DNA of 64,000 bases from an uncultured Pelagibacteraceae bacterium. GTDB taxonomy: Bacteria; Pseudomonadota; Alphaproteobacteria; Pelagibacterales; Pelagibacteraceae. A program made the position numbers and the translations under genes. The stretch covers positions 1-64,000 of the forward strand of contig CACKGK010000003.1 in assembly GCA_902599665.1 (NCBI GenBank). Direction: 5' to 3'. Numbering within the stretch: the stretch's first letter is position 1; each line of letters starts with the position of its first letter. The notes beneath the pieces are model-generated. The model did no database searches, had not been told where the DNA came from, and worked only from the letters and a program-made list of their open reading frames with translations. Shown one piece after another: positions 1-8,168 of this stretch.

Positions 1-221
1 GAGGTTGATCCTGCAAGCGTTAAAAAGATCGTACAATCTTTGTCTCTAATCATCTCGCTGTAAATTTTTGCAGCATTTGCAGTCTCCCTTGAGACAAAAG
101 ACATTTTTTCCATTGAGGTAACAATCTTTCTTGCATCAAAAGAAGTAATATCAATATGTTCAACTTCTTTACTAAGAAGGTCTTTTTTTCTATTGTTTGA
201 ATGATTTTTTTTATCTGACAT
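1..221 (-). CDS. Deoxyhypusine synthase-family protein (partial, N-terminus only)
   Basis: Only the first 73 codons are in the window; the gene runs off the left edge. The translation has a basic, Lys/Asn-rich start, then segments resembling the N-terminal region of deoxyhypusine synthase-like proteins (SRETANAAKIYSEM and CTIFLTLAGS). True DHS modifies eIF5A, which bacteria lack. Bacterial members are linked in the literature to polyamine aminopropyl/aminobutyl transfer, including homospermidine synthesis. Its ATG shares one base with the stop of the ornithine decarboxylase gene (TAATG), so the two are probably co-translated and both serve polyamine metabolism. The family call rests on a short segment; the substrate is inferred. 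Confidence 0.72.
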   Translation of the reverse strand, partial: MSDKKNHSNNRKKDLLSKEVEHIDITSFDARKIVTSMEKMSFVSRETANAAKIYSEMIRDKDCTIFLTLAGST

Positions 222-1399
222 TAAGCAACAAGAAACTCTTTCTTTGCTTCTTTGTCATACATGGTCATTATAGGATTATCTTCAACTTCATAAATTTCAT
301 CCGAGTAAAATCCATTAAAGTTGGTTCTAAAAGTAAGTCCATAAGCTCCAAGTTGTCCAAGCTCTATATAATCATTTTCTTTTATATTGTTAGGTAAGAT
401 AAAAGGCCCTTTCATATAATCCATGCTATCACATGTTGGTCCATAGAAATCAAATGATGTTAGTTTTTTTGAAATAACTCTACCATCAGTAATCATTTTT
501 GAAGGGTATACAATATTTGGAACACCAGCATCAAATAAAGTTCCGTAAGTTCCGTCATTTATATAAAGTTTTTGTTTTTTTCTTAAATCTACTCTAACTA
601 TTGTTGAACCACTCTCTGCAACAATTGCTCTACCAGGTTCACATATAATTTCTGGAAGTTTTTCTATCTTTAAATTTTCTAAACTTTTTTTGATTTCATC
701 AAAGTAGTTATCTAAAGATTGAGGCACTAAATCGGGATAAACAGTTGGAAAGCCTCCACCTATATTTATTACATCAGGTATAATTTTAGTTTTTTTTATA
801 ATATTACCAATTTCAAATATTCCTTTAGAATATGATATAGGGTGCATGCACTGCGAGCCAACATGAAAACTTAGCCCAACCTTTTTTGCATATTGTTTGG
901 TTAATCTTAGAAGTCCAATGGCTTCATGATTAATTGCTCCAAATTTTTTCGATAAATCTATCTCTGCATGCTCATTAGATACAGAAACTCTCACAAATAA
1001 ATTTAAGTCTTTTGCATGATTTGTGCTCTCAAGAATTTTTATTAATTCATCTTTAGTATCTAAAGAGAAAGTTTTTACGTTATATTTAAAGTATGCATCT
1101 TTTATACTTTCTCTACTCTTTACGGTGTGCATATAAGAGCAATCAGCTTTTGGATTTAATTTTCTAACAGTTTCTATCTCCTTAATAGAGGCTACGTCAA
1201 AATTATTTATACCACTTTCAAGGACAGTTTTTAAAACTACCGGATGAGGATTAGTTTTTAAAGCATAAAGAATTTTGCCTGGAAAGTTTTTCTGAAAGTA
1301 TTTTGAGGCCAATTTTATGGACTCTTTTCTAATACAATAAACAGGTTTTGTTGGTCTCAGTTGATTTACTAACTCTTCAACTGACTTAAATTTTTGCAT
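221..1399 (-). CDS. Ornithine (lysine/ornithine) decarboxylase, fold-III PLP enzyme
   Basis: A 392-aa protein of the alanine-racemase-fold decarboxylase family, which includes eukaryotic-type ornithine decarboxylase. Visible motifs: the PLP-lysine segment YALKTNPHP near residue 45, HVGSQC in the middle, the glycine-rich INIGGGFP loop, CEPGRAIVAESG (phosphate binding) and the C-terminal GPTCDSMD containing the catalytic Cys and Asp. It would make putrescine from ornithine; activity on lysine cannot be excluded. An SD-like AGAGGTG precedes the ATG. The next gene on this strand is a deoxyhypusine synthase-like protein overlapping by one base, which supports a polyamine role. Length is normal for the family. 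Confidence 0.88.
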   Translation of the reverse strand: MQKFKSVEELVNQLRPTKPVYCIRKESIKLASKYFQKNFPGKILYALKTNPHPVVLKTVLESGINNFDVASIKEIETVRKLNPKADCSYMHTVKSRESIKDAYFKYNVKTFSLDTKDELIKILESTNHAKDLNLFVRVSVSNEHAEIDLSKKFGAINHEAIGLLRLTKQYAKKVGLSFHVGSQCMHPISYSKGIFEIGNIIKKTKIIPDVINIGGGFPTVYPDLVPQSLDNYFDEIKKSLENLKIEKLPEIICEPGRAIVAESGSTIVRVDLRKKQKLYINDGTYGTLFDAGVPNIVYPSKMITDGRVISKKLTSFDFYGPTCDSMDYMKGPFILPNNIKENDYIELGQLGAYGLTFRTNFNGFYSDEIYEVEDNPIMTMYDKEAKKEFLVA

Positions 1400-1433
1400 A
1401 TCTGCACCTCTAAAAAAAATTTACAAAAAAAAC

Positions 1434-1450
1434 TGCATATCTAGTATGCA
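1434..1450. repeat. Inverted repeat TGCATA-N5-TATGCA in the odc/regA divergent region
   Basis: Perfect 6-bp arms separated by 5 bases, 35 bp upstream of the ornithine decarboxylase start. Together with the second palindrome at 1462-1479 it could be an operator for a dimeric regulator. No binding protein is known from the sequence. Confidence 0.4.
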
Positions 1451-1461
1451 AGTTTCATAAT

Positions 1462-1479
1462 TGCAGCATTTATGCTGCA
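1462..1479. repeat. Inverted repeat TGCAGCAT-TT-ATGCTGCA between odc and regA
   Basis: Perfect 8-bp arms around a 2-base centre. As DNA this is a compact dyad; as RNA the loop would be too tight without opening a pair. It is followed on the plus strand by only a short A-run and has no U-tract, so it is not a convincing terminator. A protein-binding operator for one or both divergent genes is more likely. Confidence 0.45.
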
Positions 1480-1543
1480 AAAATTATTAATGTAAAGCAA
1501 ATAATGCTATTGAAATATTAAATTTTATTTCCATATATGGGCT

Positions 1544-2107
1544 ATGATTAACCAACCAACACTGCAAAAATTGAGTGATTTCGAGGATAAATCACTTCTT
1601 ATTGTCGATGACGACAATCCGTTTAGACAAAGATTAGCTAGAGCTATGGAGAAAAAAGGCTTCATGGTAACACAAGCTGAGAGTGTAAAAGTTGGGATCG
1701 AAACAGTAAAGTCTCAAAGTCCTGCATTTGCAGTTGTAGATCTTAGATTAAATGACGGGAATGGACTTGAAGTTGTCAAAGAAATTCAAAAGGCAAACCT
1801 AAAAAGTAGAATTATTATGCTAACCGGATATGGAAATATCCCCACAGCAGTTGCTGCAATAAAAGAGGGAGCAATTGATTATATTGCTAAACCAGCAGAC
1901 GCAGATGATGTTGAAAAAGCACTTTTAGCTGATCCTAATCAAAAACCCGCTCCTCCTGAAAATCCAATGTCTGCGGATAGAGTAAAATGGGAGCATATAC
2001 ACAGGGTTTTTGAGCTATGTAACAGAAATGTCTCTGAAACTGCTAGAAGACTAAAAATGCATAGAAGAACTCTTCAAAGAATCCTTTCTAAAAGATCTCC
2101 AAGATAA
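1544..2107 (+). CDS. regA: RegA/PrrA/ActR-type redox response regulator
   Basis: A 187-aa two-domain response regulator. The receiver domain carries the acidic pocket D22-D24, phospho-acceptor D66 (VVDLRLNDG), the TGY switch segment and the conserved Lys in IAKPAD. The C-terminus is a Fis-type helix-turn-helix (VSETARRLKMHRRTLQRIL), characteristic of RegA/PrrA/ActR. In Alphaproteobacteria the partner kinase is RegB/PrrB, which senses redox state through the quinone pool and electron flow. No kinase gene adjoins it here. There is no clear SD; a TTGAAA/TATATG pair at 1510-1539 puts the likely transcript start at or next to the ATG. It converges on the ABC ATPase gene with a 1-bp gap. Confidence 0.9.
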   Translation: MINQPTLQKLSDFEDKSLLIVDDDNPFRQRLARAMEKKGFMVTQAESVKVGIETVKSQSPAFAVVDLRLNDGNGLEVVKEIQKANLKSRIIMLTGYGNIPTAVAAIKEGAIDYIAKPADADDVEKALLADPNQKPAPPENPMSADRVKWEHIHRVFELCNRNVSETARRLKMHRRTLQRILSKRSPR

Positions 2108-2108
2108 A

Positions 2109-3038
2109 CTAATTTTTTGTAAGTCTTAAAAACACATCTTCAAGATCTCCATCATCAGTTGAAATATCATGTATTTTTATACCTTGTTTTTTTATTTCTG
2201 AAATTATTGAGTCAATGCTTAGTTTACTCTTCTCATATGATAAAGTTAACCTATTTCCATCATTTGATATAACTTTTAATGACTCAAAGGTGTTGTCATT
2301 AATATTAGTTTTTTTATCTGTGGTGACACAAACAATTTTTGTTTGAATCCTTTTCAAGAGATTTTTAGTCGTATCTAAAGCAACCAATTTGCCTCCACTT
2401 AGAATACCAATCCTATCGCACATTTTTTCTGCTTCTTCAAGATAATGAGTTGTTAGTATTGTTGTTACCCCTTGTTTGTTCAAAGATTTCACATTTTTCC
2501 ACATTGTATTTCTAAGTTCCACATCTACTCCTGCGGTTGGCTCGTCTAAAATTATAATTGGAGGTTGATGCACCATCGCTTTTGCTACAAGTAATCTTCT
2601 CTTCATACCACCTGATAAAGCTCTAGCATAACTGTCAGCTTGTTCCTCTAATGATACCAACTTTAATATAGTATCTGTAATTCTATCTTTTTCTCTAATT
2701 CCGTATAGTCCTGCCTGAAGCTCTAAAAGTTTTCTAGGACTAAAAAATGGATCAAAGTTAACCTCTTGCGGAACAATCCCAATAGAGGCTCTAACTTGTC
2801 TGGGATTTTTATCTAAGTTAAACCCCCAAACATTTACTTCACCACCAGTTTTTACAACTGATCCACCTAATATGTTTATAAATGTACTCTTCCCAGCGCC
2901 ATTTGGTCCTAATAGACCAAAAATTTCACCTTCTTTCACTTCTAAGTTTAAATTATTAAGCGCATGCGTTTGTTTAGAACCGTTTTTTGAATAAATTTTA
3001 TTCAAGTTTTTAACAGTTAAGACATTTTTTTTATTCAT
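2109..3038 (-). CDS. ABC transporter ATP-binding protein (NatA/DrrA multidrug-type)
   Basis: A 309-aa cytoplasmic ATPase of the ABC-2 exporter class. Walker A is GPNGAGKST, the signature is LSGGMKRRL, Walker B is IIILDEPTAGVD, and the H-loop is TTHYLEEAE. A C-terminal extension of about 80 residues is typical of the DrrA/CcmA-like group. These ATPases normally pair with a six-helix ABC-2 permease. No such permease adjoins: polA is divergent on one side and regA converges on the other. The partner must be encoded elsewhere or the ATPase is shared. The substrate cannot be inferred. Confidence 0.88.
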   Translation of the reverse strand: MNKKNVLTVKNLNKIYSKNGSKQTHALNNLNLEVKEGEIFGLLGPNGAGKSTFINILGGSVVKTGGEVNVWGFNLDKNPRQVRASIGIVPQEVNFDPFFSPRKLLELQAGLYGIREKDRITDTILKLVSLEEQADSYARALSGGMKRRLLVAKAMVHQPPIIILDEPTAGVDVELRNTMWKNVKSLNKQGVTTILTTHYLEEAEKMCDRIGILSGGKLVALDTTKNLLKRIQTKIVCVTTDKKTNINDNTFESLKVISNDGNRLTLSYEKSKLSIDSIISEIKKQGIKIHDISTDDGDLEDVFLRLTKN

Positions 3039-3076
3039 ATGAGGGCATACATTTATTACATTTATAAAAATTAAGA

Positions 3077-3082
3077 TATCAT
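3077..3082 (+). promoter_or_regulatory. -10-like box (TATCAT) six bases before the polA start
   Basis: TATCAT matches TATAAT at five of six positions and lies six bases from the polA ATG. No SD is visible. If used, transcription would start at the A of ATG, giving a leaderless mRNA. An ATTACA at 3055-3060 could be the -35 element with a 16-bp spacer. Confidence 0.45.
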
Positions 3083-3088
3083 TACATT

Positions 3089-5863
3089 ATGGACAAAATA
3101 AAAAAAAGTGACCATTTTTACTTAATAGATGGTTCGGGATATATTTTTAGAGCATATTATGCTCTTCCTCCGTTAACTAGAAAAAGTGATGGATTGCCAG
3201 TTGGTGCAGTCAGTGGTTTTTGCAATATGCTTTTTAAGTTATTAGAGGACTCTAAATCAGATGATAATTTAGAAAAACCTACACACTTTGCTGTAATATT
3301 TGACTCAGCAAGAAAAAATTTTAGAAATGAAATATATTCAGAGTATAAGGGAAATAGATCTGATGCACCTGACGATCTTATTCCTCAATTTGAATACATC
3401 AGGCAATCTGTAAAAGCCTTTAATTTACCCTCAATTGAGTTAATCAATTTTGAGGCTGATGATTTAATTGCAACTTACGTGGAGCAAATTTTAAGTTTAG
3501 GTGCAAAAGTAACAATTGTTTCTTCTGACAAAGATTTAATGCAGCTTTATAAAAAAGGAGTAAGAATTTATGATCCAATGAAGAACAAATTTATAAATCA
3601 AGAGGATGTCCACAATAAATTTGGAGTTACTCCGGAAAAAGTAATAGATGTGCAATCTTTAGCTGGTGATAGTACGGATAATGTACCTGGTGTACCTGGT
3701 ATAGGAATTAAAACTGCTGCTGAATTGATAAATCAATATGGAACCTTAGAAAATTTATTAAAAAATGCATCAAAAATAAAACAAAATAAAAGAAGAGAAA
3801 CTTTAATAGATAACAAGGATGATGCAATTATAAGTAAAAAACTAGTTACATTAAAAAAAGATGTGCCTGTTAAAAATAAAATTGAAGAATTCATATTAAA
3901 AAGCGTTGATCGAGATAAGCTTTATTCTTTTTTAAGAGAAATGGAATTTAATAGACTATTGAGTTCTGCTATCTCAAAGTATGGGAGTACAAATAATCGT
4001 GGATCTAAAGATATTGATAAAAATTCAGAAAAAACATCAGAAATTGACAAAATGAATTATCAATTAATTAAAAATGAGAAGGAAATTGAAGATTGGATGA
4101 AACAATCTGAGGAAATAGGTGAATTTGCAATAGACACTGAAACAACCTCATTAGACCCTCACACAGCATCCTTAGTAGGTATTTCAATCTCTAACAGAAT
4201 TGGAAATGCATGTTACATTCCATTAAATCATGTAAGTGGAAATAATCTTAACGAAAAAAAAGTGTTAAGCATTTTAAAGAATTATTTAGAGGATGAGAGC
4301 ATTAAAAAAATAGGACAAAATATTAAGTTTGATTTCATTGTCTTTTATAATCGTGGAATAATTCTAAATTCCATGGAAGATACCATGCTTATGTCTTACA
4401 CTCTAGATGCTGGTAAAAATAGGCATAATATGGATACTCTTTCAGAGATTCATCTAGGTCATAAAACTATAAAATTTAAAGATTTGGTTGGTACGGGAAA
4501 AAAACAGCTTAATTTTTCTGAAGTAGATATATCTAAAGCCAAAGATTACGCGGCTGAAGACGCAGATATTACATTTAGATTGTACAAAATTTTTTTAAAA
4601 TCACTAAAAACAGAAAAATTATTAAATATTTATGAGTTATTTGAAAAACCATTAATAAAAATACTAGCAGAGATGGAGATAAAAGGTATTAAACTTGATA
4701 AATCTTCACTAAATAAACTGTCTTTAAAATTTTCAACTAAAATCGAAAAATTAGAAAAATCTATTTTTAAGATTTCAAAAAAAATATTTAACATTGGATC
4801 AACTAAGCAACTTGGTGAAATAATGTATAACGATTTAAAAATAGCAGCTTTAAAAAAAACCAAAAAAGGAAGTTTTGCAACTAGTGCTTCAGTTTTAGAA
4901 GATTTAGCTTTTAAAGGTTATGAATTTCCAAAACTCATCTTGGAATGGAGGCAAATTAGTAAACTAAAAAACACCTACTCTGATGCATTGCCTGAACATA
5001 TAAATCAAAATACTAAAAGAGTGCATACATCTTTTTTGTTAGCAGCTACTACAACAGGTAGACTTGCATCTAGTGATCCAAATTTACAAAATATTCCAAT
5101 AAAGTCAGATGATGGTAAGGATATAAGAAAAGCTTTTGTTTCTGAAAAAAACAACAAATTGATTTCAGCAGACTACAATCAAGTTGAGATGAGAATTTTA
5201 GCTGACTTAGCAGACGTAAAACAGCTAAAAAAGGCATTTTTAAATAATGAGGATATTCATACTTTGACAGCTAGTCAGGTTTTTGGAAAAGAAATTAATA
5301 AAATTGATTTAGAAACAAGAAGAAAAGCAAAAGCAATCAACTTTGGAATTATTTATGGTATTTCACAGTATGGTTTAGCTAAACAAATTAATGTTTCGAA
5401 TAATGAAGCAGAGGAATTTTTAAATTCTTATTTTAAAAAATTTCCAGAAATTAAAGATTATATGAAAACAACTGTGAATTTTTGTAGAAAAAGTGGCTAT
5501 GTTAGTAATATATTTGGAAGAAAAACCCATCTCACTGGAATTAATGATAAGAATTTTAATGTAAGAAATTTTCAGGAGAGGGCAGCGATAAATGCTCCAA
5601 TTCAAGGGTCAGCATCGGAGATAATGAGATTAGCAATGATCAGGATTAATAAAGAAATCTCTCAAAATAAAAATAATAGTCTAAAAATGTTGTTGCAAAT
5701 ACATGATGAGTTAATTTTTGAAGAAAGCTCAAAAAAAACAAGAAAAAGTACTAAATTAATTAAGGATTTGATGTTGAGTGTGAAAGATAGTGAACTTCAC
5801 TCATTTTCAATACCTCTTTTAGTCGATGTGAATATTGGAGAAAATTGGGGTGAACTTCATTGA
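3089..5863 (+). CDS. polA: DNA polymerase I
   Basis: A 924-aa, full-length Pol I for Okazaki-fragment maturation and repair synthesis. The N-terminal 5' nuclease domain occupies about residues 1-290 (EADDLIA, SSDKDLMQLY, H2TH region DSTDNVPGVPGIG). A 3'-5' exonuclease domain follows, with an intact DTET motif at D349/E351, so proofreading looks functional. The polymerase domain covers about 520-924, with motif A SADYNQVEMRIL (D695), motif B RRKAKAINFGIIYG and motif C QIHDELIF (H872, D873). Insert regions are lysine/asparagine-rich, in keeping with the AT bias. It is divergent from the ABC ATPase gene with a 50-bp gap and precedes the ChvI-type regulator by 50 bp. Confidence 0.97.
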   Translation: MDKIKKSDHFYLIDGSGYIFRAYYALPPLTRKSDGLPVGAVSGFCNMLFKLLEDSKSDDNLEKPTHFAVIFDSARKNFRNEIYSEYKGNRSDAPDDLIPQFEYIRQSVKAFNLPSIELINFEADDLIATYVEQILSLGAKVTIVSSDKDLMQLYKKGVRIYDPMKNKFINQEDVHNKFGVTPEKVIDVQSLAGDSTDNVPGVPGIGIKTAAELINQYGTLENLLKNASKIKQNKRRETLIDNKDDAIISKKLVTLKKDVPVKNKIEEFILKSVDRDKLYSFLREMEFNRLLSSAISKYGSTNNRGSKDIDKNSEKTSEIDKMNYQLIKNEKEIEDWMKQSEEIGEFAIDTETTSLDPHTASLVGISISNRIGNACYIPLNHVSGNNLNEKKVLSILKNYLEDESIKKIGQNIKFDFIVFYNRGIILNSMEDTMLMSYTLDAGKNRHNMDTLSEIHLGHKTIKFKDLVGTGKKQLNFSEVDISKAKDYAAEDADITFRLYKIFLKSLKTEKLLNIYELFEKPLIKILAEMEIKGIKLDKSSLNKLSLKFSTKIEKLEKSIFKISKKIFNIGSTKQLGEIMYNDLKIAALKKTKKGSFATSASVLEDLAFKGYEFPKLILEWRQISKLKNTYSDALPEHINQNTKRVHTSFLLAATTTGRLASSDPNLQNIPIKSDDGKDIRKAFVSEKNNKLISADYNQVEMRILADLADVKQLKKAFLNNEDIHTLTASQVFGKEINKIDLETRRKAKAINFGIIYGISQYGLAKQINVSNNEAEEFLNSYFKKFPEIKDYMKTTVNFCRKSGYVSNIFGRKTHLTGINDKNFNVRNFQERAAINAPIQGSASEIMRLAMIRINKEISQNKNNSLKMLLQIHDELIFEESSKKTRKSTKLIKDLMLSVKDSELHSFSIPLLVDVNIGENWGELH

Positions 5864-5913
5864 AAACAAACAATTGCCCTAATCTGAACAATTTAGTATT
5901 TTTATTCTAATTT

Positions 5914-6618
5914 ATGTCACAAACAATTGCGTTAGTAGATGATGATCGAAATCTATTAACATCTGTCCAGATGGCTTTAGAAAAAGAGGGTTTTAAAGTT
6001 CAAACTTATATTGATGGTGAAAATGCTCTTGTTGGATTATCAAGAACACCACCTGATCTTGCAGTAATTGATATTAAAATGCCAAGAATGGATGGAGAAG
6101 AACTTCTAAGAAAACTTAGAAAAAAAACTTCTATGCCGGTTATTTTTCTAACTTCTAAAGATGAAGTAACCGATGAGGTTAGTGGTTTAAAACTCGGTGC
6201 AGATGATTTTGTTGGTAAAACTGGAGGATTTTCAACCAAAGTTTTAGTTGAAAGAATTAAAGTACAATTAAGAAAAAAAGATAAGGACATCAATATAGAA
6301 GAAAATAAAAATGTAATTTCTCATGGTAAGTTAAAATTAGATCCTTCCCAACTCGAATGTGAGTGGGATGGTAAACAATTGCCAGATAAACTGACTACCA
6401 CAGAATTTAAGATAGTTGAGGAGCTAGCAAAAAGACCAGGTATGATTAAAGAGAGAGCCTTACTCATGGATGTAGCTTATCGAGAGGACACAGATATAGA
6501 GGATAGGACTATTGACAGTCATGTTAAAAGAATAAGAAAAAAATTTAAAAAGGTAGATAGTGATTTTTCAGCAATTGAAACGAGATACGGAAGTGGATAT
6601 AGATGGAATGTTAAATAA
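5914..6618 (+). CDS. chvI: OmpR-family response regulator, ChvI-type
   Basis: A 234-aa receiver plus winged-helix regulator. The receiver has the acidic pocket D9-D11 and phospho-acceptor D53 (VIDIKMPRMDG). The C-terminal half is an OmpR/PhoB DNA-binding domain (LTTTEFKIVEELAKRPG, RTIDSHVKRIRKKF, ETRYGSGYRW). The following kinase gene begins six bases after the stop, which supports assignment to the ChvI/ChvG (ExoS/ChvI) envelope/acid-stress pair of Alphaproteobacteria. Oddity: after the conserved receiver Lys, the usual Pro-Phe is replaced (GADDFVGKTGGF). A TATTCT hexamer ends five bases before the ATG, with no SD. Confidence 0.88.
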   Translation: MSQTIALVDDDRNLLTSVQMALEKEGFKVQTYIDGENALVGLSRTPPDLAVIDIKMPRMDGEELLRKLRKKTSMPVIFLTSKDEVTDEVSGLKLGADDFVGKTGGFSTKVLVERIKVQLRKKDKDINIEENKNVISHGKLKLDPSQLECEWDGKQLPDKLTTTEFKIVEELAKRPGMIKERALLMDVAYREDTDIEDRTIDSHVKRIRKKFKKVDSDFSAIETRYGSGYRWNVK

Positions 6619-6623
6619 TAATT

Positions 6624-8126
6624 ATGGGAAAAATACTAAAAAATCTCTCTATATTACAGAAATTTCTTTTTATTAATCTAGTAGTCTTCATATTTATAAT
6701 AATAATCACATTCTTTTACTTAGGCGCTATTCAAAAAAATCTAATCAACGAAAAACAAAAAAACCATACAAATATAATAACTCAAACAATATCAAATCTA
6801 GAAAAATCAAACATAAAATTAAATGAGTATGGATTAAGCGAATTTCTATTTTCTAAAAAATCCCGATTTCCTTATTTTGAAAAACTAGATAGAGTAATAT
6901 TTTTTGATGATAAATTAAATTGGATTGGCGATACAAGATCTATTCCATCCTCGACGTTATTAATTGAAGAATTAACAGAGGAAACAAATGAGACAAATAT
7001 TAATGATCAAGAAAATAAAAATGAAACAATTTTCGATGAAGATCTTAATAAATATTATTTATCAGGATCTGAAAAAACTTTAACTAGTTTAAAAGAAATC
7101 CAAGGACAGTTTTTTGTTTTTAGTATTAAGAGCATTAATAATTTAAATAATAAGGGTTATATTCTTATATCTGAAAATGCTGATAATATAATTGCACAAA
7201 TTGAAGAGAGAGAGAACTTTATTATTAGAACAGCTCTTGTGGTGCTTTTGGTTATTATTATTTTTTCATATGTCTTAAATAGATATTTTTTAAAACCTAT
7301 TAAAAATTTAGTTAATTATACAAAAATTATAAAAGATAAAAGTAACGAAAAAACAGATATTGAAAGGGTTAAGACAAGAAATGATGAATTGGGAATTTTG
7401 TCAAAATCACTTGATGAAATGACTAACGAATTAAATAAAAGAATCGCAACTGCTGAAAATTATTCAACTGACTTACTTCATGAAATCAGAAATCCTCTCG
7501 CCTCATTAAAAAGTGCATCTGAAATAATTTCAGAAACAGAAGATAAAACTAAAAGAAAAAAATTAATTAATATCGTATCCCATGATGTTGAGAGAATAGA
7601 AAGGTTAATTACTGATTACTCTCAAATGCTTAAAGATGAGGCAGTAATTTCCACAGAAACAATGCAAAAAATTGATATAAAAGATATTGCAAAATCTGTA
7701 GTTGATGATTTTAATAATATTTATAATTCTAAGAAAAAAATACAAATAAGATTAAAATCTAATGGATCTGAGAATTATTTTATTCTTGGTATTAATAATA
7801 GAATAGAACAAATTATTGCAAATCTGCTTGAAAATTCAATTTCTTTTAGTGGTGAGAATCAAGAAATCATAGTAGAGGTCAGCAAAGACAAAGAAGGTAA
7901 GCCAAGACTTGTCGTGATTGATGAGGGGACAGGTTTTAACGAGAAGGATACTGCTAAAATTTTCAATAGATTTTATAGTAATAGACCTGAAAATTTTGGA
8001 GAACACTCTGGTTTAGGTCTAAATATAGTGAAAAACTTGGTTGAATTACATAATGGACAAATTAAAGCTGAAAATAATAAACAGAGGGGTGCAAAAGTTG
8101 AAATTATTTTCCCGGCGACCCAATGA
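6624..8126 (+). CDS. chvG: Membrane sensor histidine kinase, ChvG-type
   Basis: A 500-aa sensor kinase. A first membrane helix lies at about residues 12-34, an extracytoplasmic sensor domain at about 35-200 (with a Thr/Glu/Asn-rich stretch near 115-140), and a second helix at about 202-220. HAMP follows at about 221-275. The HisKA H-box LLHEIRNPLASLK places the phospho-His at H286. The HATPase domain has the N-box ANLLENSISFS, G1 DEGTGF and G2 HSGLGLNIVKNL. It is co-directional with and six bases from the response regulator gene, so they are a cognate pair. Length is shorter than rhizobial ChvG (about 580-600 aa), mainly in the sensor region. Confidence 0.87.
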   Translation: MGKILKNLSILQKFLFINLVVFIFIIIITFFYLGAIQKNLINEKQKNHTNIITQTISNLEKSNIKLNEYGLSEFLFSKKSRFPYFEKLDRVIFFDDKLNWIGDTRSIPSSTLLIEELTEETNETNINDQENKNETIFDEDLNKYYLSGSEKTLTSLKEIQGQFFVFSIKSINNLNNKGYILISENADNIIAQIEERENFIIRTALVVLLVIIIFSYVLNRYFLKPIKNLVNYTKIIKDKSNEKTDIERVKTRNDELGILSKSLDEMTNELNKRIATAENYSTDLLHEIRNPLASLKSASEIISETEDKTKRKKLINIVSHDVERIERLITDYSQMLKDEAVISTETMQKIDIKDIAKSVVDDFNNIYNSKKKIQIRLKSNGSENYFILGINNRIEQIIANLLENSISFSGENQEIIVEVSKDKEGKPRLVVIDEGTGFNEKDTAKIFNRFYSNRPENFGEHSGLGLNIVKNLVELHNGQIKAENNKQRGAKVEIIFPATQ

Positions 8127-8168
8127 AAAGTTGATTAATACAAATAAAGTTGTTACAAGCCGAAGCTT

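Noticed and set aside
8127-8168. SAH or SAM riboswitch before ahcY
   Set aside because: The gap is 42 bases, too short and without conserved helices.
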